The translations under genes were made by a program, and so were the position numbers. Below are positions 9,728 through 18,750 of a stretch of DNA of 64,000 nucleotides, piece by piece. Each line of letters starts with the position of its first letter. The stretch's first letter is position 1. The DNA comes from DAOULY01 sp034414595. Lineage in GTDB: Bacteria; Chloroflexota; Dehalococcoidia; SZUA-161; JAUWZY01. Under the pieces are notes generated by a model. It had not been told where the DNA came from. It worked only from the letters and a program-made list of their open reading frames with translations, and made no database searches. The DNA is taken from NCBI GenBank assembly GCA_034414595.1, contig DAOULY010000009.1, positions 1 through 64,000 on the forward strand. The letters are read 5' to 3'.

Positions 9728-10325
9728 GTCTACCTCCAAACATTCGCCCGTGCATCACATAGCGATTACGAGCTTATTATCTTCCCAGCCTTTAATGCTG
9801 GGGATATATAGACATTCGTGCTTGTCATGCTATCTACTCACTTGCCTTTGCTTTATTTACCTTAGATAGTCTGGAACTGGTTGTTGCTTCTCTGAAATTG
9901 GCTGTTATCTCATTCCATAAATCACCTTCCAATTGCCTTCTTCTCTCCGTTCTTACTGGTGCCGTCAATTATAGCCTATGTATCTGAAGTTTGAGCAAGA
10001 TATTCGGATACGACTATGGAATTATACTTCTATTTATGGCCTTTTGTCAAGCCTTTGAGGCAGAACATGTTGCTCAAGAAAGCATCAATTATCCGATAGT
10101 GAGAAAAACCAGAAATAGTCTACATTATCCCATCGGCCAGAAGGTATCTGGTCATAGGGTCAAGGGCCAAGTTAAAGATGTGGTAAAGATTCGCAGACAT
10201 TGCCGCTACCTTAGGGGTCTTGTCGGAAAGGAATCTCCTGCCCGACCATTGCTCAATGAAACATGGTCAAGCGCGACTAAACAATAATTGGGCGTTGTCC
10301 ATTTCGGGAAGGGAAAACTGGTATA
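9728..10325. other. Gene-free stretch of about 600 bases
   Basis: No convincing gene on either strand. A small hairpin lies at 9784-9802 (CCCAGC, 7-base loop, GCTGGG); it would sit in the leader of the minus-strand CoA ligase gene and has no T-run. The rest is AT-richer than the flanking genes. The CoA ligase promoter on the minus strand should lie here, but I cannot fix its position. Confidence 0.4.
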
Positions 10326-10796
10326 CTAGGGATAGGGTAATTGGTACCGCATTCCAAGTTCTGCAGTGGCGTTGTCGCGCACGGTCCTCAGATATGCAAT
10401 GAGGCTGGCGTTATCTTTCTGGGATAAGCAAGACAGGATCTTGTGTATGACCTTAGTGTCCCTTGATTGCTGATAAGCTTTCTTACCTTCCTCCGTCAGT
10501 ACCACTCTTATCAGGTTCTTTCTTTCTAAGTCCTTTACCTTTACTATAAGGCCTTTCTGCTCCATGCGATCCAGTAGCCCGGACACTGTGTGGGGCTCTC
10601 GAAACAGCCATCGCGATATCTCAGCAGGGGTGGGTTGCACCTTGAGGGCTTGTAGAACAAACAGGACGGAAGCCTGCGGTCTTGTAATGCCGACCTGTCT
10701 TAGTTCATTTTGTCTTGCTCTGGCTATTGCGTTATGAGCCTGCTGCAACAGCACCCATAGGTCTCGGTCTTTGTCTGCGCCTGTAAGATCTTCCAT
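10326..10796 (-). CDS. MarR-family transcriptional regulator (156 aa)
   Basis: A winged-helix regulator of the MarR type. The recognition segment is around residues 57-80 (PAEISRWLFREPHTVSGLLDRMEQKGL). The beta-wing KDLERKNLIRVVLTEEGKKA carries the usual D-x-R-type loop. Length is typical. The ATG is preceded by AGGAG at a good distance, and a TATAAT hexamer lies about 20 bases upstream on the same strand. The gene stands alone between the CoA ligase and a LysR gene. MarR proteins near aromatic-acid CoA ligases often sense the CoA ester, so control of the 8399-9727 gene is a reasonable inference, but no operator was identified. Confidence 0.9.
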   Translation of the reverse strand: MEDLTGADKDRDLWVLLQQAHNAIARARQNELRQVGITRPQASVLFVLQALKVQPTPAEISRWLFREPHTVSGLLDRMEQKGLIVKVKDLERKNLIRVVLTEEGKKAYQQSRDTKVIHKILSCLSQKDNASLIAYLRTVRDNATAELGMRYQLPYP

Positions 10797-10997
10797 ATGT
10801 TGTACTCCTAATTATAGAGCAGTTGATAAAGTATACCACAGACTAATGGATTTGACTACAGTGCTGACTGACTTCAGCCGAGGTTTCTTGGTCTGCTGCT
10901 TGCGACCAACAGCACGCATTCATATCTGGTTGCATCGTGGGCCGAATTAGGGACTCGAATCTTATGCCTACTTGGGGACTATGTCATGTAGTCTAAC

Positions 10998-12026
10998 TTA
11001 AGGGCTATTGGGGAGCTTCGTGACAGAAGTGTAGCTGATGCTGTTTTTGAAAGCCTCTTTAATGAGTTCAACGAATGCGTCTGTCCTCGAGTGCGGGCAA
11101 ATATCTGTAGGAATCAGAACGTCGGCTGTGCCCTCAATATAATCAGCAAAGGGAAGTATCCTAAGCCTATCGCCTATAATGTCCTCGCATATCAGTATCT
11201 CAGGGAGTATCCCTATAGCTCTTCCGTTCTCGGCGAATCTCCTTAGGCATTCTAAATACTCTGTCTGCACTACTATCGGATGTTTTAACTCCAGTCCCTC
11301 AGCCTTAAGCTTCCTCATCAGAAGCTCGCGCAGTGCCGATCCCTGAGGCGGGATAAGGACTGGGAATTCACATAGATTCGACAGGGACAATCTGTCGGTG
11401 TCGGGGATAGCTGTGGAGCAGCCAGCAACTATTACCCATTTTTGCATACCTAATACCCTAACGGCCTTGAGGTTAGAAGTTCCATAGTCCATGCTTGCAA
11501 CAAGCACCAAGTCATGTTGCAAGTCTAAGAGTTCTGCGACCATTGCATAGGAGGGCCCATATCTTATGTGCAGCCTTATATCTGGGAAGAGGCTCTCGAA
11601 TCGAGCCGCTGCCCGGGCAACAGCAGTCGAAAACCACGAAGATGCGCCAACCCGGAAGCTATTGACCTTTGCGTTCTCCAACAGCCTTTCTGCACTCTTC
11701 GTTTGCCTGTAGATTTGCTCAGCATAGCCGAAAAGATTTTCCCCGACTTCAGTTAGGGAGACCTTTTTCCTTCTCACATTGAAGAGCTTTACCCCGCTGA
11801 AGCTTTCCAAAGCCCTAATGTGCTGAGTCACCGCTGGCTGAGTCAAGAATAGCTTGCGGGCCGCCTCGCTGAAGCTCCTCTCTTTAGCTACAACATAGAA
11901 AGTGATCAGATGATGAAAATTTATCCCTACAGGCGATATCACATTCTCGCGCTCACAATAGGGCAAGGAACCTTTTTGGGGCGAGCAAGGACCGAGCGTA
12001 TACCCCTTATTTCGATCAGAATTCAT
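10998..12026 (-). CDS. LysR-family transcriptional regulator, divergent from the glycyl-radical operon
   Basis: The DNA-binding helix-turn-helix covers about residues 36-95 (FSEAARKLFLTQPAVTQHI), followed by a two-lobed effector domain. The first 30 residues are not part of the family fold. An in-frame GTG just before ISPVGINFHHL would give a more usual protein of about 313 aa, so the true start is uncertain. It is transcribed away from the glycyl-radical enzyme at 12222, with 195 bases between. That is the classic LysR arrangement and makes it the likely activator of the 12222-15797 pair, and of itself. Confidence 0.9.
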   Translation of the reverse strand: MNSDRNKGYTLGPCSPQKGSLPYCERENVISPVGINFHHLITFYVVAKERSFSEAARKLFLTQPAVTQHIRALESFSGVKLFNVRRKKVSLTEVGENLFGYAEQIYRQTKSAERLLENAKVNSFRVGASSWFSTAVARAAARFESLFPDIRLHIRYGPSYAMVAELLDLQHDLVLVASMDYGTSNLKAVRVLGMQKWVIVAGCSTAIPDTDRLSLSNLCEFPVLIPPQGSALRELLMRKLKAEGLELKHPIVVQTEYLECLRRFAENGRAIGILPEILICEDIIGDRLRILPFADYIEGTADVLIPTDICPHSRTDAFVELIKEAFKNSISYTSVTKLPNSP

Positions 12027-12156
12027 ACTCAGAATCTCAATATTATAATAAGCATGTTTGGTTACAATAGCAAGAATCTATGTTGACGGTGTTAAAAATG
12101 ATAACATCATAAGCAAATTTGTGAAAACCGCATATCTGCAAGCGATATAAAGGATC

Positions 12157-12185
12157 TTGATTTTTGAGGTAGTCAGGCTTATTAT
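12157..12185 (+). promoter_or_regulatory. Candidate sigma-70 promoter for the glycyl-radical enzyme gene
   Basis: TTGATT (12157-12162), a 17-base spacer, then TATTAT (12180-12185). The match is 4/6 at -35 and 5/6 at -10. It lies 37 bases upstream of the ATG at 12222, which also has a strong GGGGAGG ribosome site. It sits in the LysR/glycyl-radical intergenic region, where a LysR activator would be expected to bind just upstream. Confidence 0.45.
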
Positions 12186-12221
12186 AAAAAGCAAGTACAT
12201 TACATAAATGGGGAGGTAGCC

Positions 12222-14666
12222 ATGAGCGCTCAGGCGATAATAGAGAGGGAGATTAAAAGGGAGCCGTCCACTGCCAGAACTAAGAAACTCAAGGCAATGT
12301 ACAACGACGCCACGCTATCTTTGGACATTGAACGTGCCCGGTATTTCACGGAATCCTGGAAGAAAACGGATGGCCAGCCCATAGAAATCAGAAGGGCCTT
12401 GGGGCTAAAACATGTGCTGGAAAACCTAACTCCGACCATATTTGAAGACGAGTTGTTAGTTGGTCACTTAACAAGATACGTCCGAGGTGCTCAAGTCTTT
12501 CCAGAGTATGGAGCACAGTGGATTCTGAACGAAGCAGAAAAGGCAAAGACAGCAGAGGATCAATACTACGAAATAGGGAGAATGCCAGAACGAGTGGACA
12601 ATTTCGTTGTCTTTGAGGTATCCAAAGAAGAACGAGCAGAATTAGTAGAAATAGCCACTTATTGGGTGGATAAGTCGCTCACCGAGCTATCTCACGAGGC
12701 TCACAAAAGCAACAACCCTGAAAGTTATGAAAGTTTCATGCGTCTTGTTTCAGAGGTCGCTTGTACTCCCATTCAGTCTACTCATATAGATGCCGCAGCG
12801 GCACCAGACCATGAGACGCTAATGAAAAAGGGGTTCAGCAAAATCATTGAGGAAATAGACGACAGAATCGGGCAACTCGATGTGAGGAAAATCGATCATT
12901 TCAAGAGCCTTATCTTCTATCGTGCGGCCAAAATTGTTTGCGAGGCGACGATAACATTTGCCAGAAGGTATGCAAATGAAGCGCGAAGGTTAGCTCAAGA
13001 GGCTAGCCCTGATAGAGCAAAAGAGTTAAATGAAATAGCGCAAATATGTGAATGGGTACCTGCAAACCCACCCAGGACTTTTCGCGAAGCCCTACAGTTC
13101 ATGTGGTTTAGTCACCTCATCAGAAGACTGGAGGGCGAGTGGACTCTATCTGTAGGAAGGTTTGACCAATATATGTACCCTTACTATAAGAAGGGCGTGG
13201 AAGAAGATAGCGAAGTAATAGAACTAATAGAGATCCTGCGACTCAAATGTACCGAAGCAGAAAACTTTTTGCCACGTGCCTGGGAGGCTTTTTACTCGGG
13301 AAACCAATTCCAGCATATTACTATTGGCGGTTGTACAAGGGATGGGGAGGATGCGTCTAATGAACTCTCTCATTTGGTTTTAGAAGCAACTATGAATATG
13401 CAAACCGTTCAGCCGACCGTAACTTTGAGGCTGAATACCAAGACGAGTGACGAGCTCTTATTAAAGGCGATTGAGTGTATAAAAACCGGGGTGGGAATGC
13501 CGGCAATTGTTAGCGATAGTGTTGCTATAAATCATTTTCTCTCCCGTACAGAGCCAGTATCCATTGAAGAAGCAAGGGATTGGTGCCTTTGTGGGTGCCT
13601 GGGGAGAGGATTGTCTCCTTCCCAATATAGAATCTACGGGGGCTGTTGTAACGAGGCCAAGATTTTGGAGTTAGCCCTGAACAATGGTGTTAATCCCGTG
13701 ACCGGGAATCAAATAGGGCTTGCAACCGGTAGCGTTGAAAGTATGAGCTACGAAGAGATCTACGATGCATTCGCAAAACAACTACGGTATGTTTGCGATT
13801 TAAGCTTTGAGGCGCATGCCTATGTAGTTGGCCTGCACGCAATGCTGACGCCGCCAGTATGGAATTCTGTGGCTACAAGGGATTGCTTGGAAAGGGGGAT
13901 GGGTCTACCATGGGGTGCGAGACATCTTTCGGAGTTGTCTTTTTTATCTGTTGGGATGATCGATGTAGCTAATTCCCTTGCGGCTATCAAATATAATGCC
14001 TTTGATCGAAAACTGCTCACTATGAAGGAGCTGATGGAGGCATTGGCGGCCAATTTTGAGGGGTATGAGGAAATTCAGAGGCTATGCCGTGAGGCTCCAA
14101 AATATGGCAATGGTGATGAATATGTGGATTCAATAGCGGCCGAGTTATATCGAACTTTCGCCGAGACTGTAGGTTCTTATATCTCGCCTTATGGGACCCC
14201 CTATTTACCACTCGCGCAGTCTTTCAGCACTCACCCTCCTTTCGGAGCTGCTTGTGGTGCTTTGCCATCAAGTCGTGTGGCAGGTCGCACACTATGTGAC
14301 GGGTCAAAATCAGCTTTTCCGGGAGACGACGTTAATGGTCCGACAGCGCTTATTGCATCCGTTACCAGGATAGACCATACACCTTTTTATGCCACGCAAC
14401 TCAATATGAAGTTCCATCCATCTGCTTTAACAGGTGCTGAGGGTGCAAGAAAGCTGGCAGCCTTAGTCAGAACATTTACGGAAAGAGGCGGCTACCACGT
14501 GCAATTCAATGTGATAAGTAAAGAAATGCTAATAGACGCACAGCAGCATCCTGAGAAATACAAAGATTTACTTGTGAGAGTCGCTGGTTTCAGTGCACGT
14601 TGGATTGAACTTGCCAAGCCAGTCCAGGATGAGATTATAAGAAGGACGGAATACGGAGCCATGTAA
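12222..14666 (+). CDS. Glycyl-radical enzyme of the pyruvate-formate-lyase superfamily, unknown class (814 aa)
   Basis: A complete glycyl-radical enzyme. The radical site is Gly789 in LVRVAGFSARW, 25 residues from the C-terminus. The thiyl-radical cysteine should be in DWCLCGCLGRG (Cys455, Cys457, Cys459), most likely Cys459. Known diol dehydratases, choline lyase, isethionate lyase and arylacetate decarboxylases have Cys-x-Glu there; this protein has Cys-Leu-Gly and so no catalytic Glu. Alkyl- and benzylsuccinate synthases have Cys-Met-Ser-Pro and also lack Glu, but they need small subunits that are absent here. The activase follows at 14850. The substrate is unassigned. It must act without oxygen, in the cytoplasm. 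Confidence 0.93.
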   Translation: MSAQAIIEREIKREPSTARTKKLKAMYNDATLSLDIERARYFTESWKKTDGQPIEIRRALGLKHVLENLTPTIFEDELLVGHLTRYVRGAQVFPEYGAQWILNEAEKAKTAEDQYYEIGRMPERVDNFVVFEVSKEERAELVEIATYWVDKSLTELSHEAHKSNNPESYESFMRLVSEVACTPIQSTHIDAAAAPDHETLMKKGFSKIIEEIDDRIGQLDVRKIDHFKSLIFYRAAKIVCEATITFARRYANEARRLAQEASPDRAKELNEIAQICEWVPANPPRTFREALQFMWFSHLIRRLEGEWTLSVGRFDQYMYPYYKKGVEEDSEVIELIEILRLKCTEAENFLPRAWEAFYSGNQFQHITIGGCTRDGEDASNELSHLVLEATMNMQTVQPTVTLRLNTKTSDELLLKAIECIKTGVGMPAIVSDSVAINHFLSRTEPVSIEEARDWCLCGCLGRGLSPSQYRIYGGCCNEAKILELALNNGVNPVTGNQIGLATGSVESMSYEEIYDAFAKQLRYVCDLSFEAHAYVVGLHAMLTPPVWNSVATRDCLERGMGLPWGARHLSELSFLSVGMIDVANSLAAIKYNAFDRKLLTMKELMEALAANFEGYEEIQRLCREAPKYGNGDEYVDSIAAELYRTFAETVGSYISPYGTPYLPLAQSFSTHPPFGAACGALPSSRVAGRTLCDGSKSAFPGDDVNGPTALIASVTRIDHTPFYATQLNMKFHPSALTGAEGARKLAALVRTFTERGGYHVQFNVISKEMLIDAQQHPEKYKDLLVRVAGFSARWIELAKPVQDEIIRRTEYGAM

Positions 14667-14849
14667 GGCTATCGGCCCGCTTTGGCATTGTCTCCTTTTC
14701 GGCGCTCAGGACACTATTTGGTTATCGGTTAGAGTCAGCTTCGTGCAGATAGTCTTAGGATTAATTGAGAAGAGAGATTTACTATCTCTCCCGGAGCGTC
14801 TTTTGATTGCCACTTTCCGGTTGTACTGGGTTTCGAGATAACTTCGCTC

Positions 14850-15797
14850 ATGATGTATGAACCAAGTTCTACAGAAGTTACGGGATCGATATTTAATGTG
14901 CAAGGATATTCAATTCATGATGGTCCTGGTATTCGCACCACTGTATTCATGAAGAAATGCCCGCTGCGGTGTCTATGGTGTTCTAACCCTGAGTCCATTA
15001 ATGCTCGCCCCGAGGTCATGTTCTTCAGGGAATTATGCGTTAAAAAAGACTATCGTTGTTTACATGCATGCCCAGGTGGAGCGATAACGCTGTCCACGGA
15101 TGAAGAGCTGATGATCGACAGGAAAATATGTGTAAATTGTACTGAATATTCATGTGTGAAAGCATGCTTTCATGAGGCGATAAAGGTCTCAGGAAAATAT
15201 GTGACCGTTGACGACGTCTGGAAAGAAATCAAGCGTGATATTCCGTATTATCTTAGATCAGGTGGTGGCGTTACTCTCTCCGGCGGGGAGCCAACGAGTC
15301 AGCCTGAATTTGCTTTAGAGCTGTTGAAGAGGTGCAAAGAAAACGGTCTGCATACTGCCCTGGATACATGCGGGTATGTGGATTGGCAAACCATGAAGAG
15401 AATCTTAGACTATGTGGATCTCGTCCTCTATGACATTAAGCATATGGACCCGGCAAAACATAAGATGTATACAGGTGTTTCTAACGAGTTGATACACAAG
15501 AATGCTGAGTTGATGGCTTCATTATATGACAACGTGAGCATGATGATACGGTTTCCAATCATAAAAGGATATAATGATTCGGAGGAAAACGTCACAGACA
15601 CCGCAAGATTCGTTGCAAAAATAGGGCTGGATAAGATTGAGCTTTTGCCTTATCACAAATTTGGAATAGGGAAGTATGAAAAGTTGGGGAGGCAGTACGA
15701 ACTCGAAGAAGCAAGCTCACTAAATGACGAGGAGCTATTGATTATCGAGGGCATTTTTGAATCCTATGGGTTAGACTGTTCAGTATCAGGCAGGTGA
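14850..15797 (+). CDS. Glycyl-radical enzyme activating enzyme, radical SAM (315 aa)
   Basis: A radical-SAM activase that installs the glycyl radical on the enzyme encoded just upstream. The SAM-cluster motif CxxxCxxC is Cys37, Cys41 and Cys44 (KKCPLRCLWCSNPES). A ferredoxin-like insert with eight cysteines in two groups follows at about residues 62-106, as in activases of the dehydratase/decarboxylase/succinate-synthase classes; pyruvate formate-lyase activase lacks it. GGGVTLSGGEP is the SAM-binding motif. The gap to the upstream gene is 183 bases, and no strong ribosome site precedes the ATG. Cotranscription is likely. Confidence 0.93.
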   Translation: MMYEPSSTEVTGSIFNVQGYSIHDGPGIRTTVFMKKCPLRCLWCSNPESINARPEVMFFRELCVKKDYRCLHACPGGAITLSTDEELMIDRKICVNCTEYSCVKACFHEAIKVSGKYVTVDDVWKEIKRDIPYYLRSGGGVTLSGGEPTSQPEFALELLKRCKENGLHTALDTCGYVDWQTMKRILDYVDLVLYDIKHMDPAKHKMYTGVSNELIHKNAELMASLYDNVSMMIRFPIIKGYNDSEENVTDTARFVAKIGLDKIELLPYHKFGIGKYEKLGRQYELEEASSLNDEELLIIEGIFESYGLDCSVSGR

Positions 15798-15856
15798 TAA
15801 ACATAGCTTGTTGCGAAGCGGAACTGGCAGGAGCCTTGCCAAAGAAAGGCTGCGAT

Positions 15857-17098
15857 TTATCCGGAGGTACCTGGCGCTTCGATTCTGCCTTTGATCATGT
15901 CATCGAGGATAGCAACTGCCTGTTCTGCGAACTCTGGGTCATTGATATGTAGATCGAAGTCCACAACATGCACTCTCGCACCAGCACTCCTCTTGAAAGC
16001 CTCGATGAATGCCTCGCGACCCTCTGGGTCGTAGAACGGTTCGCCTGGCCTATCATGCTCAGAAAAGCCTCTGGTCGGGAGCAGCATTGCCGTCGTCCCG
16101 ATCATCTCGCTTAGCTCTTCAGCCATACTCTCGGCAGCAGCAATCATCTCCTCCTTGCTCGCTTTGATCCCGCCAGCAAATATGTTGTGGTAACGAGTTG
16201 TCCGCCCTTCAAACTTAGGTGGAATAGATTCAAAAGTACCGGTCCAAATGATAGCCTCGGCAAGAGCAGGGGCAAAGACTTGAACGATGTCCATTTTCTT
16301 TAATGCCTCAAACCTGTTGGGCCCGGCCGTACTGATACCACCAGCAATCCTATTCAGCAGTTCGAAACAGGCCGTGAAGTCCAATGTCCCGGCGAAGAAG
16401 CCACGCTCGGCGAACTCCTCAAAAGCGGTTCCATAGCCAGTGAACACAGCGACATTGTACCCTTTTTGCTCGAGGAGCGGCTTGGCCCATAATGCATATC
16501 GCAGACTAGCTGTGCCCATGGTAGTCATACCAATGACAGGCTTTTCCGAAATGCCTCGCTTCTCCCGCGTCTCAACCATTCCCGCGATAGCCCCAGCGGC
16601 ATTTTCCAGTATCGCTCGAGTTATCTCGTCACAGCCCCAGAGATCAACCACCGTGGGCATAAGAGTAAGGTCCTTGCTGACCAACTTGGGGTCGAAGAAC
16701 TGGGAAAACCCTGCCACCGAAACCATGAGCTTCGGCAGCCACAATGGCAATTCCTTCATTGCTGTCGTCCCTAATGTTGTGCCCATTGAGCCACCGATGC
16801 TGATTATTCCATCCAACCTGTCTTCGGAGAACAACCTTTGAACTATCTGTGCTGCTCCATTTCCCATTATCCCTATCGCCTTGCCCTCATTTCTGAGGGC
16901 AAGTATGTCCTCCACTCTCGTCCCGGCGGCCGAGGCAACCTCTTCCCGGGTGATGTCAGGCTGAAAGGATGGCCGCCCCAGGAGCCCACCGTCGATCATA
17001 ATGGTCCTATGGCCCCTTTTTTCTATCAGCTCTTTGATGTATTTGATCTCTTCCCCTTTGGTGTCTAAGGTGCCAACGATGACTATGGTCTTGGCCAT
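15857..17098 (-). CDS. Tm-1-like ATP-binding domain protein, UPF0261 family (copy A, 413 aa)
   Basis: The N-terminus MAKTIVIVGTLDTKGEE and the motifs GNGAAQI, SIGGSMGTTLGTTAM and MLLPTRGFSEHDRPG identify the UPF0261 family. That family contains the tomato Tm-1 resistance protein and many bacterial proteins of unresolved function, with two ATP-binding-like domains. Length is normal for the family. GGAGA precedes the ATG. It converges with the glycyl-radical operon. A diverged paralogue lies at 39742-40974. In other genomes the family often sits beside catabolic genes, but its reaction is not established and I do not assign one. Confidence 0.88.
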   Translation of the reverse strand: MAKTIVIVGTLDTKGEEIKYIKELIEKRGHRTIMIDGGLLGRPSFQPDITREEVASAAGTRVEDILALRNEGKAIGIMGNGAAQIVQRLFSEDRLDGIISIGGSMGTTLGTTAMKELPLWLPKLMVSVAGFSQFFDPKLVSKDLTLMPTVVDLWGCDEITRAILENAAGAIAGMVETREKRGISEKPVIGMTTMGTASLRYALWAKPLLEQKGYNVAVFTGYGTAFEEFAERGFFAGTLDFTACFELLNRIAGGISTAGPNRFEALKKMDIVQVFAPALAEAIIWTGTFESIPPKFEGRTTRYHNIFAGGIKASKEEMIAAAESMAEELSEMIGTTAMLLPTRGFSEHDRPGEPFYDPEGREAFIEAFKRSAGARVHVVDFDLHINDPEFAEQAVAILDDMIKGRIEAPGTSG

Positions 17099-17351
17099 TG
17101 TACTTCTCCTTGTGGCAAGTATGGGACGAACACTATTGTATCAGTGCTTGTCCCTGAGGTAAAGCAAGGAAAGGCAACAAATCCTTTTCGGCTTTTAACA
17201 AATTCATTTTTTGAAATTAGTGTTACATTGCTTCATAGATATATTTTAAGCCTTGAGACTTCGGCATCAGCGACAAGCGCCTGCAAGAGATAGAGGGGGA
17301 GAAAAGGGGGATGGGTTAGTGGTGGAGCTTCAAGATGTCAAAGCGCAAGAT

Positions 17352-17684
17352 TTACATGGTAAAAAACGAGAGCGCCGTTAGTATTACTTGGACTGTTGAT
17401 AAAACGAGCGTTGCTGTCAATATGAACAGTGAGATCGGTATTTTGAATTCGGTTCTACCCTTCGCGATGAAGAACATATGTATGGTGAAAGCAAAGACAC
17501 CAGCTAGACCTAACGCCAGCGAGATCACTAGGCCAGCGAAATAATGCTGATGGACCCAAACCAGCCCTAAAAGCACGAGGAATAGTAGCGGGAGGTGCAT
17601 TATGAGGAATATGGTGAGACCACCCGGCACTCTGAACAGGTCCCACTCCTTCCAGTAGGCTGAGTCGATCTCGTGGGTTATCAA
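17352..17684 (-). CDS. Small integral membrane protein (110 aa), DUF6713-like
   Basis: A short protein with three to four hydrophobic helices: about residues 22-45, 47-70 and 85-107. The N-terminus is polar and contains EIDSAYWKEWDLFRVPGG. This opening resembles small conserved membrane proteins filed as DUF6713, but that name is from memory and the function is unknown. There is no signal peptide. It is isolated: UPF0261 lies upstream on the same strand 250 bases away and pyrophosphatase lies on the other side. Membrane-helix composition and the conserved-looking opening support a real gene. Confidence 0.7.
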   Translation of the reverse strand: MITHEIDSAYWKEWDLFRVPGGLTIFLIMHLPLLFLVLLGLVWVHQHYFAGLVISLALGLAGVFAFTIHMFFIAKGRTEFKIPISLFILTATLVLSTVQVILTALSFFTM

Positions 17685-17853
17685 CAGGACCGAATTTGCT
17701 AAATAGACCCAGAATAAGAAGTCCCAGATACTCGTCCCACTTTCCTTTTCAAGCTTCTGTTACCCGTATCTAATGTAGTTCTACAGACTGTAGCTTGTAT
17801 GTCACCGCTTTCAACAAGTTGCACAATAGCTGTTTACACAGAGAGAACTCTTC

Positions 17854-18336
17854 TTAACCAGACCAGTACCGCTTTAGCACTGCTTTCGCCTGCTCGGCAC
17901 CCTCCCATTCTTCCACATGGGTCTCTTTGCCTTCCAGCACTTTGTATGTGTTAAAAAAGTTCTCGATCTCCACCAGCCAGTGCTTCTGAATTTGAGCGAT
18001 GTCTTCTATACCCTCGAACCTGGGATCGGCCACGGGAACACCCAGGATCTTCTCATCCACACCCTGCTCGTCTCGCATAAGCAGGACACCTATGGGCCTG
18101 ACTTTGACCCGGCAACCTGGAAAAGTTGGCTCTTCTACTATGATCATGACATCCAGCGGGTCTCCATCGGCTGACTTCGTCCCGGGTATGAAGCCATAGT
18201 CGGCAGGATAGTGGACTGATGAAAAGAGCACCCGGTCAAGGCGGATTGCGCCGGTGGCATGGTCAATTTCGTATTTATTCCGGCTTCCCTTAGGAATCTC
18301 TACTACTGCCTCAACCTCAGCAAAGGCCTCTTCCAT
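17854..18336 (-). CDS. ppa: Inorganic pyrophosphatase, family I (160 aa)
   Basis: Hydrolyses pyrophosphate to two phosphates in the cytoplasm, pulling forward pyrophosphate-releasing reactions such as the acyl-adenylate ligases in this window. The opening VVEIPKGSRNKYEIDHATG supplies the Lys/Glu active-site residues. HYPADYGFIPGT and DGDPLDVMI carry the metal-binding aspartates of the family signature. Length is typical for the bacterial soluble enzyme. GGAGG precedes the ATG, and a TATACT hexamer lies further upstream on the minus strand near 18390. Confidence 0.96.
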   Translation of the reverse strand: MEEAFAEVEAVVEIPKGSRNKYEIDHATGAIRLDRVLFSSVHYPADYGFIPGTKSADGDPLDVMIIVEEPTFPGCRVKVRPIGVLLMRDEQGVDEKILGVPVADPRFEGIEDIAQIQKHWLVEIENFFNTYKVLEGKETHVEEWEGAEQAKAVLKRYWSG

Positions 18337-18750
18337 TGTCCTCCTCTCTCACGTTCCCAGCCAAGGCCTGGGCTATTATTGCTTATGAGTATAACATAGG
18401 ATCGAGGCATCTTCAGCCTGATAGTTGCCTCTGCCAGCTTCAGACTGGCCATTTGTCTCGCCTACATATCCACATCTACAAGCGTGTTACAGCTCCATAG
18501 TACACACCTACATCCAGGAGTCAACCTATTATCCCCACAGATTTTGATGAGAGACGACCAGTGGCGACCAAACCGTCACTTAGGCACGACCAAGGCACCA
18601 CGAAATTACCACCAAATTGTCACTGTCGCTGGTCTATCCTGGGTAGCTGTTTGGCGCTAAGATAGATATGCTGAGCAGTGTTTTGTGCACAACGCTGTTG
18701 TCTGCTTTCACTTGTAAAGATACTTACCAATCAAGCGGGAGGAATATAGC
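18337..18750. other. Gene-free region between divergent ppa and the GH13 gene
   Basis: No coding signal on either strand. It must hold the promoters of both flanking, divergently transcribed genes. An imperfect palindrome (CCCAGCCAAGGCCTGGG) at 18357-18373 lies in the ppa leader. The half near the GH13 gene (18540-18640) is rich in ACCA and CAAA runs without clear structure. Confidence 0.35.
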
